From Bacteroidota bacterium (GTDB lineage Bacteria; Bacteroidota; Bacteroidia; Bacteroidales; SKPS01): DNA of 64,000 bases. Within the stretch, counting starts at the first letter, position 1. Each line of letters begins with the position of its first letter. The notes beneath the pieces are model-generated. The model did not search any database. It was not told where the DNA came from and worked only from the letters and a program-made list of their open reading frames with translations. The position numbers and the translations under genes are program-made. Positions 54,180 through 62,419 of the stretch are shown piece by piece. The stretch spans positions 460,881 through 524,880 of the forward strand of contig JAKLII010000001.1 of assembly GCA_022709695.1 (NCBI GenBank), given 5' to 3'.

Positions 54180-55478
54180 ATGGACAAGGATAAACTATTT
54201 TACATATTGAATGACTGGAACTTCTGGGACAAACCGGTTCCCGGCTACTTTTCCAGAACAGACTATCAGGAGAAAATATCAAAGTACTCTGCCACAGGAG
54301 AAGTTGTCATCTTTCAGGGGATCAGACGTGCGGGAAAGTCAACCCTCATGACCAACTACATCAGCAACCTTTTTTCAACCGGTATTTCAGCTAAAAGCAT
54401 TTTAATGGTAAATCTGGAAGATCCGAGATTCGAAACAGATCTGACCACAGATCTGCTGGAACAGATATTTCAGGTATACAGGGAGTATATAAACCACGAT
54501 GACCGCTGTTACATCTTTCTGGATGAGGTGCAGAATGTTGAAAAATGGGAGAAGTGGGTGCACATGGGCTATGAACTTAAACGAGGTCAGTTTTACATCA
54601 CCGGTTCATCATCCAAACTTCTCAGCAGGGAGTTTGGGACTGCTTTGGGAGGACGTTATCTGGGGATACATGTATTTCCACTCAGCTTTCAGGAATTCTG
54701 CCGGTTTCGCGGGTTGCCTGAACCAGATCGCGCCAACATGATTACCCAACAATTGATCTTTAAAAAAACTTTTCAAGAATACTTGCAGGAAGGTGGATTT
54801 CCAAAAGTTGCCTCTTTGGATCCCGCGGTGAAAAGACCTGAAATCCTCATGTATTATGAGACCATCATTTTAAAGGACATCGTAGCGCGGCATGGTTTGA
54901 AGAACTTTGAAAATATAACCAGAACCGCCCAATTTCTTTTAACCAACATCGGGAAGCAAACCAATCTCAACAGAATCAGGTTGAATGCAGGGATTTCGCA
55001 TGAACTTGCCGAGAAATATTATGAATACATCAAAGACACCTACCTGCTGTTCGAAGTACTCCCTTACCATGATTCTCTGTCGAAGCAATTCAGCAGCAAC
55101 AGGAAAGTTTACTGTATCGATAACAGCTTTCTGAACTACACTTCATTCAGATTTTCAGAAGATAAGGGCAGGTATCTTGAAAATCTGGTGTGTATCGACT
55201 TGATTCGTCGGGGTAAAGAGGTGTTCTTCCATCAGGGAAAGAAGGAGTGTGACTTTTTGGTGCGTGATGGAATCCATATCACAGAATGCATACAGGTATG
55301 CTATTCTATGACAAATGAAGTCACCCGAAAACGGGAAGTAGATGGTCTGCTGGAAGCCATGGAGGCACATGGAATCAGGGAAGGGCTTATCCTCACTGAG
55401 GATGAAGAGGACACACTCCAAATCAATTCGGTCCGGATTAAAATTCTGCCAGCGTGGAAATGGCTGCTGGAGGGGTGA
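54180..55478 (+). CDS. AAA ATPase with DUF4143 C-terminal domain
   Basis: A 432-aa protein of a family with many copies in Bacteroidota and archaea. The Walker A is GIRRAGKST (about 48-56), Walker B is CYIFLDEVQN (about 113), and a sensor-like YITGSSSKLLS follows. The C-terminal half is DUF4143, with a restriction-endonuclease-like core pattern (RYLENLVCIDLIRRGKEVFFHQGKKECDFLVRD: E, D and K positions present). Role unknown; DNA or stress functions are suspected for the family. It is controlled by three operators in its promoter. Confidence 0.9.
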   Translation: MDKDKLFYILNDWNFWDKPVPGYFSRTDYQEKISKYSATGEVVIFQGIRRAGKSTLMTNYISNLFSTGISAKSILMVNLEDPRFETDLTTDLLEQIFQVYREYINHDDRCYIFLDEVQNVEKWEKWVHMGYELKRGQFYITGSSSKLLSREFGTALGGRYLGIHVFPLSFQEFCRFRGLPEPDRANMITQQLIFKKTFQEYLQEGGFPKVASLDPAVKRPEILMYYETIILKDIVARHGLKNFENITRTAQFLLTNIGKQTNLNRIRLNAGISHELAEKYYEYIKDTYLLFEVLPYHDSLSKQFSSNRKVYCIDNSFLNYTSFRFSEDKGRYLENLVCIDLIRRGKEVFFHQGKKECDFLVRDGIHITECIQVCYSMTNEVTRKREVDGLLEAMEAHGIREGLILTEDEEDTLQINSVRIKILPAWKWLLEG

Positions 55479-55563
55479 AGAAGTATCTGCAACCCTATTC
55501 AATCCGGAAATTGGATATCGAAGAGTTCTTGTCTATTTTTGCCATCTGAAATCCAAATGAAAC

Positions 55564-56082
55564 ATGATAAAAAAAATCGGGGTAATGTACCTGCTTCTGG
55601 TGAGTCAGGTTGTTATATTCCAGGCTTGCAGCTTAAAGACGGAACCATCGGATGATGAGACCAAAACCTTTCGGCTTGCCGACCTGTTCTGGCTGGATGG
55701 AGAGTGGTACCGAACCTCGGATGATGGGGTGTTCACTGAAAAATGGGTGAAACTGAACGACACTGTGATGGAGGGCGAAACCATTGTTATTGAGGGCGCT
55801 GATACCCTGATGACCGAATCGATACTGCTTACGGTTCTGGAAAACAACCTGCTGTACATCCCCTCTGTGAGCGGAGAGAGCGAAGGCAAACCGGTGGCCT
55901 TTGCCTGCACATCCGCAAAAAATGACACCTGGGTTTTTGTCAATCCCACCCACGATTTTCCGCAATTCATCACCTATAAAAAAATCACTCCTGACTCACT
56001 GGTGGCTTCCATTTCGGGGGTAATGAACGGCAAACCGAAAGAGATCCTGTTTCCTATGAAAAGAAAAACCATAACTCCATGA
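55564..56082 (+). CDS. DUF6265-like lipoprotein
   Basis: A 172-aa predicted lipoprotein (signal with lipobox IFQAC, Cys near residue 21). The mature domain shows ADLFWLDGEWY, then FTEKWVKLNDTVMEGE, and the closing WVFVNPTHDFPQFITYKK pattern of DUF6265 proteins, small beta-barrel-like domains of unknown role. Its stop overlaps the start of the thioesterase gene (ATGA), so the two are translationally coupled. Confidence 0.82.
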   Translation: MIKKIGVMYLLLVSQVVIFQACSLKTEPSDDETKTFRLADLFWLDGEWYRTSDDGVFTEKWVKLNDTVMEGETIVIEGADTLMTESILLTVLENNLLYIPSVSGESEGKPVAFACTSAKNDTWVFVNPTHDFPQFITYKKITPDSLVASISGVMNGKPKEILFPMKRKTITP

Positions 56083-56447
56083 AATACAAAGTTAAAGAGC
56101 ATACCACAAAGAGACTGGTCAGGGGAGAGCACCTGAACCACCACGGTTCCCTGTTTGCCGGCATTGCGGCCCAATGGTTTGTAGAATCGGGTTACATAGC
56201 AGCGGTAGAAGTGCTGCCAGCCAAAAACATGGTGTGCGTGAGGATCGACACCCTGTCGTTTAAAAAGCCTGTAAGGGCAGGCGAAGTGGTTTCCTATACC
56301 AGTCGCATCGACAGTGTTGGAAAGAGTTCGGTAAAGACCTACACCAAACTCACCATCGGGGATGAAATACTGGTAGACGGCTATTCGGTGTTTGTGCATG
56401 TGGATGAGAACACACGCCCTACCCCCCATCATCTCGAACTGGAATAG
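56079..56447 (+). CDS. Hotdog-fold acyl-CoA thioesterase
   Basis: A 122-aa thioesterase of the YciA/BACH type. The signature GEHLNHHGSLFAGIAAQWF and later IDTLSFKKPVRAGEVVSY are typical of the hotdog acyl-CoA hydrolases. It releases free acids from acyl-CoA in the cytoplasm. It overlaps the preceding lipoprotein gene by 4 bases and lies just upstream of the aminomutase cluster, where it might balance CoA ester pools, but a separate promoter stands between. Confidence 0.85.
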   Translation: MKYKVKEHTTKRLVRGEHLNHHGSLFAGIAAQWFVESGYIAAVEVLPAKNMVCVRIDTLSFKKPVRAGEVVSYTSRIDSVGKSSVKTYTKLTIGDEILVDGYSVFVHVDENTRPTPHHLELE

Positions 56448-56492
56448 GGAAAAATATTTCCTTTTATCCCTGCCCGATCCGCAAATCCTCCG

Positions 56493-56500
56493 TAATTTTG
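56493..56500 (+). promoter_or_regulatory. Promoter box of the aminomutase cluster
   Basis: TAATTTTG, 62 bases before the aminomutase start codon. Confidence 0.5.
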
Positions 56501-56561
56501 ACCCCCGAAACAGCAAAGGCTGTTGGGGTCAGAAATCATCATTATATAATATTTTACAGAT

Positions 56562-58142
56562 ATGCAATCAGATACAAGAAAAATCGGGCAGGCAGAGATC
56601 CGGAAGATGTACGACAGGTACCAGTTCACAGATGAAGCTGTTCGCATCATCGAACAGGAAAACCTTTTGCCGGTAACCGTGCTGCAGAGACTTCACAACA
56701 ATTTTCCGCACCATTCAGGATTCTTCCGCACCGACGGGGTATTCTTCAGGGACAAGCATCTCTACACCGGGCTGAAGGGCTTCAGGGAAATCGTAGCCGT
56801 GCTGAAGAGCAACGGCATCGAAATCGGACATCTGCCGGAAAGGGAGTTTTTTATTGAGGTGTACCGCTTTATGGCCACCAGACATGTACTCAACACCATC
56901 GACTGGACCAACTTCGAAAACGACACCATGTACCAGCTGGTGTTCCCGCAGCCGGGGATGATCGCCATGGAAGAGGTACAGAAATACATCGATGCCCCCA
57001 CCCCCGAAGCAAAAAAGAAGGTGGTGGAAGCCTACACCGAAAAAACCAATCCCCACGACGGAAAGCAGCTGCTGAACAAACCGTGGTTTACCAACGAAGA
57101 GGGGCACCTGGAAATCCTCCAGGGGTGTCAGCATAAATACCCCCCCATCATGCTCATTTTCGACAAGCAGACCCAGAACTGCTTTGCCTTCTGCACCTAT
57201 TGCTTCAGGCATGCACAGGTGCGCGGCGATCAGGATATGTTCGTGCAGCACGATGTGACCCAGATACACCGCTACCTCAGGATCCACAAGGAAATCAGCG
57301 ATATCCTGATAACCGGTGGTGATGGCGGATACATCACCCGCGACAGGCTGGCAGAATATGTGGATCCGTTGCTGGAAGATCCTGAACTTATCCATATCAA
57401 AACCGTACGGTTCGGATCCAGGGCGCTCACTTTCTATCCGGAACTGATCCTCAGCGAGAAGTTCACCGGAGTGCTGGAACTGATGAAGAAAGCCATCGAC
57501 AACGGCCTGCAGATGGTATGGGTAGCCCACCTCTCGACCCCGCGCGACATCCTGAACCCCGCCACCATCGCAGCAGTGCGCAGACTGAAATCCTACGGCG
57601 TGGCCATCAAAAGCCAGAGCCCCATCATGAACCACATCAGCCTGTGGACTGACGAAAACGGCAAAGTGGATGTGGACAGGTCGGCACAGAACTGGATCGA
57701 TCTGGGCAACATCATCGGGATGCTGGGCATCGGGTTCCACTCGATGTACTGCGCCCGCCCCACCGGCGAACACCACTACTTCACAGCCCCCCTGGCCGAT
57801 ATCCACAAGGTGTTCACCAAAGTGTACGCCTCCCTGTCGTCCATCAACCGCCCTTCACGGTATATCACCATGACCTCCTCGGCCGGGAAAATCTCGCTTA
57901 TCGGCACCACCGAAGTGAACGGGGAAAAAGTTTTTGCCCTGAAGTTCAATGAGGCGCGGAATATGAACTGGCTCGACCAGGTGTACCTTGCCGAATACGA
58001 TGAGCAGCAGAACACCATTGAGAAACTCAAACCTTACCGCGCTGAAAAGAACTTCTTCGATGATGAGCTGAAGGTAATTGAGCAGAAGATGGAGAACGCC
58101 TTATCGAGTGCGATTTACAAGGAAGAGCATTATGGTGAATAA
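56562..58142 (+). CDS. KamA-family radical-SAM aminomutase with altered substrate pocket
   Basis: A 526-aa radical-SAM, PLP-dependent enzyme of the lysine 2,3-aminomutase family, which moves an amino group from C2 to C3. The FeS cysteines are Cys207, Cys211 and Cys214 (CFAFCTYC), the SAM-side GGD is at 252-254, and the likely PLP lysine is Lys443 (SSAGKIS). An N-terminal extension of about 150 residues precedes the core. By hand alignment, the two Asp residues that bind the lysine side chain in the classical enzyme are replaced here: the first by Ala398 next to Arg399 (CARPTG), the second by Thr. The substrate is therefore probably not lysine; an acidic amino acid fits better. It leads a cluster with CoA-transferase, aminotransferase and thiolase. 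Confidence 0.85.
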   Translation: MQSDTRKIGQAEIRKMYDRYQFTDEAVRIIEQENLLPVTVLQRLHNNFPHHSGFFRTDGVFFRDKHLYTGLKGFREIVAVLKSNGIEIGHLPEREFFIEVYRFMATRHVLNTIDWTNFENDTMYQLVFPQPGMIAMEEVQKYIDAPTPEAKKKVVEAYTEKTNPHDGKQLLNKPWFTNEEGHLEILQGCQHKYPPIMLIFDKQTQNCFAFCTYCFRHAQVRGDQDMFVQHDVTQIHRYLRIHKEISDILITGGDGGYITRDRLAEYVDPLLEDPELIHIKTVRFGSRALTFYPELILSEKFTGVLELMKKAIDNGLQMVWVAHLSTPRDILNPATIAAVRRLKSYGVAIKSQSPIMNHISLWTDENGKVDVDRSAQNWIDLGNIIGMLGIGFHSMYCARPTGEHHYFTAPLADIHKVFTKVYASLSSINRPSRYITMTSSAGKISLIGTTEVNGEKVFALKFNEARNMNWLDQVYLAEYDEQQNTIEKLKPYRAEKNFFDDELKVIEQKMENALSSAIYKEEHYGE

Positions 58143-58851
58143 AACTGTGGCATCGGCAGCCGATGCGGTTGCTGATATTTATGATGGCGCCACCATCCTG
58201 ATCGGGGGCTTCGGCGAGGCAGGGAGCCCTATCGAGCTGATCCATGCCCTGATAGACCAGGGCGCGAAGGACCTGACGGTGGTTAGCAACAATACCGGCA
58301 GCGGACAGGTGGGACTGGCCGCCCTGATCGCCAACCGCCAGGTAAGGAAGATGATCTGCTCGTTCCCGAAATCGGCTAACTCGGTGGTATTCCCTGAACT
58401 GTATACCCGTGGAGAGATCGAGCTGGAGCTGGTTCCCCAGGGTACCCTGGCAGAGCGGATCCGCTGCGGCGGCGCCGGAATCCCGGCGTTCTACACCCCG
58501 ACCTCCGTGAACACCCCGCTGGCCGAGGGGAAGGAGATACGCCACTTCAATGGCAATCCCTATGTGATGGAATATGCCATCCGTGGCGATTTTGCGCTGG
58601 TGAAAAGCCTGAAGGCCGACCGCTACGGCAACCTGGTGTACCACAAAACCGCCCGCAACTTCAATCCGGTGATGTGCACCGCCGCCACCACCACCATCGT
58701 GCAGGCAAAACATCTGGTGGAAGTGGGGTCGCTGGACCCGGAGACCGTGATTACCCCGGGAATATTTGTGCAGCGTGTATTGGAAGTGACCCACCCCATG
58801 GAGGAATCGGTATTGGTGGCAGAAAACAGGAGGTACCCGTGGAACAGGTAA
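58132..58851 (+). CDS. 3-oxoacid CoA-transferase subunit A, PcaI-like
   Basis: A 239-aa subunit of a class I CoA-transferase. The run MVNKTV, DGATILIGGFGEAGSPIELIHAL, LTVVSNNTGSGQVGLAAL, ADRYGNLVYHKTARNFNP and VITPGIFVQRVLEV is much closer to 3-oxoadipate CoA-transferase alpha (PcaI) than to the acetoacetate enzymes as I remember them. It moves CoA from succinyl-CoA to a 3-oxo acid. The gene starts 11 bases before the aminomutase ends (overlap), so translation is coupled. Confidence 0.88.
   Translation: MVNKTVASAADAVADIYDGATILIGGFGEAGSPIELIHALIDQGAKDLTVVSNNTGSGQVGLAALIANRQVRKMICSFPKSANSVVFPELYTRGEIELELVPQGTLAERIRCGGAGIPAFYTPTSVNTPLAEGKEIRHFNGNPYVMEYAIRGDFALVKSLKADRYGNLVYHKTARNFNPVMCTAATTTIVQAKHLVEVGSLDPETVITPGIFVQRVLEVTHPMEESVLVAENRRYPWNR
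58828..58833 (+). promoter_or_regulatory. Strong Shine-Dalgarno deciding a GTG start
   Basis: AGGAGG ends 5 bases before GTG 58839. Such clear sites are rare here and it fixes the start of the CoA-transferase B gene inside the end of subunit A. Confidence 0.65.
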
Positions 58852-59489
58852 AAAAAGGATGGGAAATGGCTGAAGTGGCACAGAAAGTCGCCGCCGACAT
58901 CCCCGATGCATCATACGTGAACCTGGGCATTGGCATCCCGGAAATGGTTGCCGGCTTTGTCCCCGAAGGGCGCGAGCTCATCTACCATACCGAAAACGGC
59001 CTGCTGGGAATGGGCCCGACCCCGGTGCCGGGGCACGAAGACCCTGAACTGATCAACGCAGGGAAAAAATGTGTGACCGCCATCCCGGGTGCCAGCTTCT
59101 TTCATCATGCCGACAGCTTCATGATGATCCGCGGCGGCCATATCGACTACTGCGTACTGGGAGCCTTCCAGGTGTCGCAGGAGGGCGACCTGGCCAACTG
59201 GTCGACCGGCGAAACCAATGCAATACCCGCAGTTGGAGGCGCCATGGACCTGGTGGCCGGCGTGAAGAATATCTTTGTCATCACCCAGCACACCACCAAA
59301 ACCGGTGAACCCAAGATCGTGCAGCAATGTACCTATCCCCTTACCGGAAAACAGGTGGTAACCCGGATCTATACCAACTACGCCATCATCGACATCAGGG
59401 ACAAGAAACTGTATATCAGGGAGCTGGCACCGGGCATCGAAATGGAATTCCTTCAGCAGGTGACCGGAGCCCCCTTACATCAGGACTGA
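58839..59489 (+). CDS. 3-oxoacid CoA-transferase subunit B, PcaJ-like
   Basis: A 216-aa partner of the preceding subunit. The catalytic Glu is in HTENGLLGMGP. The runs GHEDPELINAGKKCVT, FFHHADSFMMIRGGHIDYCVLGAFQVS and ANWSTGETNAIPAVGGAMDLV match PcaJ closely. The GTG start with strong Shine-Dalgarno was chosen; it overlaps subunit A by 13 bases. An ATG 9 codons later is possible. Together A and B should form 3-oxoacyl-CoA from the product of the aminotransferase. Confidence 0.88.
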   Translation: MEQVKKGWEMAEVAQKVAADIPDASYVNLGIGIPEMVAGFVPEGRELIYHTENGLLGMGPTPVPGHEDPELINAGKKCVTAIPGASFFHHADSFMMIRGGHIDYCVLGAFQVSQEGDLANWSTGETNAIPAVGGAMDLVAGVKNIFVITQHTTKTGEPKIVQQCTYPLTGKQVVTRIYTNYAIIDIRDKKLYIRELAPGIEMEFLQQVTGAPLHQD

Positions 59490-59512
59490 AATCAATTTTA
59501 ACCAACCCCATT

Positions 59513-60844
59513 ATGGAACATCAGCAAAGTGAAGCCATCTACCGGCGCGCCCTGGAGGTGCTGCCCGGAGGGATCAGCAGAAATACCATCTTCCGCAAGC
59601 CTTTCCCGAATTACGTGGAGGCAGCCAGGGGATGTAAAATCACCGACGTGGAAGGCGTCACCCGGATCGATTTCGCCAACAACATGGCCTCCCTGATCCA
59701 TGGCCATTCCTTCCAGCCTGTTGTTGAGGCTGTTACGGAGCAAATCACCAAAGGTACGGCCTACACCATGGCCTCGGCCATCGAAGTGGCGTATGCCGAG
59801 TTGCTGTGCCACCGCGTTCCCGGGTTCGATAAGATCCGGTTCATGAACTCGGGTACCGAAGCGGTGATGGCGATGATCAAAGCGGCCCGCGCCTTCACCG
59901 GCAGGCCTAAGATCGCCAAGGCCGAGGGTGCATACCACGGCACCTACGACTACGCCGAAGTGAGCCAGACCGCCGCCCCCGCCAACTGGGGCAGCATCGA
60001 CCATCCCAACAGCACCCCGGTGGTGCAGGGAACCCCGCAGGGGGTGCTTAATGATGTGGTGGTTTTCCCGTTTAATGATATTGAGAGGACCCTTGCGATT
60101 CTTGACCGGCAAGCCGGAGAAATCGCCTGCGTGCTGGTGGATCCCGTACCCCACCGCGTGGGGCTGCTGCAGGCCCATTCGGAATTCATCGAAGCCCTGT
60201 ACCATTGGACCCGGAAAAACGGCGCCCTGCTGGTGTTTGATGAGGTGGTGACCTTCAGGGTGCACTACACCGGCGCCCAGGAGAAGTATCCCATCCGCCC
60301 CGACCTCACCGCACTGGGGAAAATCATCGGCGGAGGGTTTCCTGTGGGGGCACTCGCCGGCCATGCCGACGTGATGCAGATGCTGGACCCGAGAGAATCG
60401 CCGCTGCGGTTTCCACATTCGGGAACCTTCTCGGCAAACCCCGTAACCATGACCGCAGGATTCGTGGCCATGAGCCATTTCGACCAGGAAGCTGTATTGA
60501 AAATCAATGCGATAACCCAAAAGGCCAAAGACCAGATCGCTGAAGCCGCCGCCCTGGCAGGGGTGCCGCTTTCGATTACCGGAGCCGGTTCCATGTTCAG
60601 GATGCACTTCAGGAGCACCCCTCCGCAAACCTACCGCGAAGCCTACCAGCCGAAAGAGCGGGCAGCCGTGATGAACGCCTTTATCGACCACCTGTACTAC
60701 CAGGGGAAGATCCTGACCACCAACACCTGCTCCTGCATGTTCTCCACCGCCATCACCCAGACCGAAGTGGATCAGCTGACAGAAGCGATGCTGAATGGGT
60801 TCAGGGCGCTTAAGGGAGAAATCCTCGCAGCTGCTAATGAATAG
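59513..60844 (+). CDS. Class III aminotransferase, likely beta-amino-acid transaminase
   Basis: A 443-aa PLP enzyme close to glutamate-1-semialdehyde aminomutase in form. Visible: FMNSGTEAVMAMIKAAR, AYHGTYDY, VFDEVVTFR (the Asp that holds the PLP nitrogen) and the PLP lysine in LGKIIGGGFPVGA. Several enzymes of this subgroup and length are transaminases of beta-amino acids. It starts 23 bases after CoA-transferase B. In this setting it would turn the beta-amino acid made by the aminomutase into a 3-oxo acid. A heme-pathway aminomutase is less likely, as no heme genes are near. Confidence 0.82.
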   Translation: MEHQQSEAIYRRALEVLPGGISRNTIFRKPFPNYVEAARGCKITDVEGVTRIDFANNMASLIHGHSFQPVVEAVTEQITKGTAYTMASAIEVAYAELLCHRVPGFDKIRFMNSGTEAVMAMIKAARAFTGRPKIAKAEGAYHGTYDYAEVSQTAAPANWGSIDHPNSTPVVQGTPQGVLNDVVVFPFNDIERTLAILDRQAGEIACVLVDPVPHRVGLLQAHSEFIEALYHWTRKNGALLVFDEVVTFRVHYTGAQEKYPIRPDLTALGKIIGGGFPVGALAGHADVMQMLDPRESPLRFPHSGTFSANPVTMTAGFVAMSHFDQEAVLKINAITQKAKDQIAEAAALAGVPLSITGAGSMFRMHFRSTPPQTYREAYQPKERAAVMNAFIDHLYYQGKILTTNTCSCMFSTAITQTEVDQLTEAMLNGFRALKGEILAAANE

Positions 60845-60921
60845 AAAATTTTGTTTTAAACGCCATATCCTCAATCCCTTCAATGAATATTTTTAACCAT
60901 ATTTTTTCCCATTCCCTTAAC

Positions 60922-61023
60922 CACCTCACCCCCAACCCCTCTCCTGAAGGAGAGGGGTGTATAACACCATAAATCGCATTGATCTCCCCTTCTCCTTGAG
61001 GAGAAGGGGCCGGGGGATGAGGT
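60922..61023. repeat. Paired palindromes between aminotransferase and thiolase genes
   Basis: CCCCTCTCCTGAAGGAGAGGGG and CCCCTTCTCCTTGAGGAGAAGGGG-type hairpins, flanked by CCTCACCCCC and its near complement GGGGGATGAGG, so the whole element is one large inverted repeat with two hairpins. It is a common extragenic element type. It could end transcription of the upstream cluster or only dampen it; the rest of 60845-61168 holds nothing else I can name. Confidence 0.75.
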
Positions 61024-61168
61024 AAAAATGAAATCATGCAAATATTAGCCAAATTGTTTTACCCAATTTTCCTGAGCATTGGAATTTACGTTCCTTTCTG
61101 CGGATTTCAGCGTAATTTCAGCGCATTTCTGCGAGAAAAAGTAAAAGCATAATACCCGACACAAACCC

Positions 61169-62371
61169 ATGAACAAAGTATTCATCTGTGATGCAAAAAG
61201 AACCCCCGTCGGCAGATACGGCGGAGCCCTTTCACCGGTAAGGCCGGATGATCTCGCAGCCAGGGTGATCGCCGAACTGCTTGCCCGGAATCCTGGAGTG
61301 GATCCTTCGAAAGTGGACGATGTGATCCTGGGCTGCGCCAACCAGGCCGGTGAAGACAACCGCAACGTCGCCCGCATGGCGCTGCTGCTGGCCGGACTGC
61401 CGGTTGAGGTCCCCGGAGTGACAGTGAACCGGCTGTGCGGATCGGGGATGGATGCCATCGCCATGGCGGCACGCACAATCGCCACCGGCGACGCCGACCT
61501 GATGATTGCCGGCGGCGTGGAGAGCATGTCGCGCGCACCGCTGGTGATGGACAAAGCCTCCGAAGCCTTTGCCCGCAACGTGAGACTCTTCGATACCACC
61601 ATTGGCTGGCGGTTCATCAACCCATTGATGGACAGGCTCTACGGCACCGACTCGATGATGCAGACTGCAGAAAACCTGGCCACAGAGATGCAGATCTCAC
61701 GAGAGGACCAGGATCTGTTCGCCTTCAGAAGCCAGGAGAAAGCCGCTGCAGCACAGCAGGATGGCTCATTCAATACCGAAATCGTCCCAGTGAAACTGCC
61801 GGCCCTGAAAGGGGTGCAACTTTCGGTCGAAAAAGACGAACACCCCCGCGCCACCACCCCTGAAAAACTCGCATCGCTCAAACCCCTCACCCACCCTTCA
61901 GGCACCATCACCGCAGGCAACTCCTCCGGCATCAACGACGGCGCCGCTGCCCTGCTGCTGGCCGCCGAAAGTGCGGTAAAAAGGTTTGGACTGACCCCCC
62001 TGGCCGTCGTGAAAGGGGCTGCCGTGGCAGGAGTGCCACCCCGTGTCATGGGAATCGGTCCCGTGCCGGCCACCCTGAAACTGCTGGCCAGGCTCAACCT
62101 CACACTCAGCGATTTCGACCTCATCGAACTCAACGAAGCCTTTGCTGCCCAGTCCCTTGCATGCATCCGGCAGCTGGGATTGAAGGACGATGACCCCCGC
62201 ATCAACCCCCTTGGGGGTGCCATCGCCCTCGGACATCCGCTGGGGATGAGCGGCGCACGGTTGGTGACTACCGCCACGCATCAGCTTCAGAAGTCGGGCG
62301 GGAAGCTGGCACTCTGCACCATGTGCATCGGCGTTGGACAAGGCATCGCCATGGTGATTGAGCGGATTTAA
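61169..62371 (+). CDS. 3-oxoadipyl-CoA/acetyl-CoA thiolase, PcaF-like
   Basis: A 400-aa thiolase with all catalytic residues: Cys90 (VNRLCGSGMDA), His356 (ALGHPLGMSGAR) and Cys386 (CTMCIGVGQG). The stretches LGCANQAGEDNRNVARMALLLAGLP, VESMSRAP and DTTIGWRFINPLM are near-diagnostic of the beta-ketoadipyl-CoA thiolase group (PcaF/PaaJ). It would split 3-oxoadipyl-CoA to succinyl-CoA and acetyl-CoA, or an analogous 3-oxoacyl-CoA. It follows the aminotransferase after a 324-base gap with palindromes and may have its own promoter. Confidence 0.88.
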   Translation: MNKVFICDAKRTPVGRYGGALSPVRPDDLAARVIAELLARNPGVDPSKVDDVILGCANQAGEDNRNVARMALLLAGLPVEVPGVTVNRLCGSGMDAIAMAARTIATGDADLMIAGGVESMSRAPLVMDKASEAFARNVRLFDTTIGWRFINPLMDRLYGTDSMMQTAENLATEMQISREDQDLFAFRSQEKAAAAQQDGSFNTEIVPVKLPALKGVQLSVEKDEHPRATTPEKLASLKPLTHPSGTITAGNSSGINDGAAALLLAAESAVKRFGLTPLAVVKGAAVAGVPPRVMGIGPVPATLKLLARLNLTLSDFDLIELNEAFAAQSLACIRQLGLKDDDPRINPLGGAIALGHPLGMSGARLVTTATHQLQKSGGKLALCTMCIGVGQGIAMVIERI

Positions 62372-62375
62372 TCCG

Positions 62376-62383
62376 TATATTTG
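62376..62383 (+). promoter_or_regulatory. Promoter box of the following lipoprotein gene
   Basis: TATATTTG, 36 bases before the start codon, 4 bases after the thiolase stop. Confidence 0.55.
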
Positions 62384-62419
62384 CATCAGGGGACCATTCC
62401 CCTCACCAAGAACATTTCT

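Noticed and set aside
56079-56447. The hotdog thioesterase as part of the aminomutase pathway
   Set aside because: It is coupled to the preceding lipoprotein gene and a promoter box lies between it and the aminomutase, so membership is not supported.
59513-60844. Heme-pathway glutamate-1-semialdehyde aminomutase (hemL)
   Set aside because: The fold fits, but the neighbours are catabolic and tightly linked, so a beta-amino-acid transaminase is more likely.
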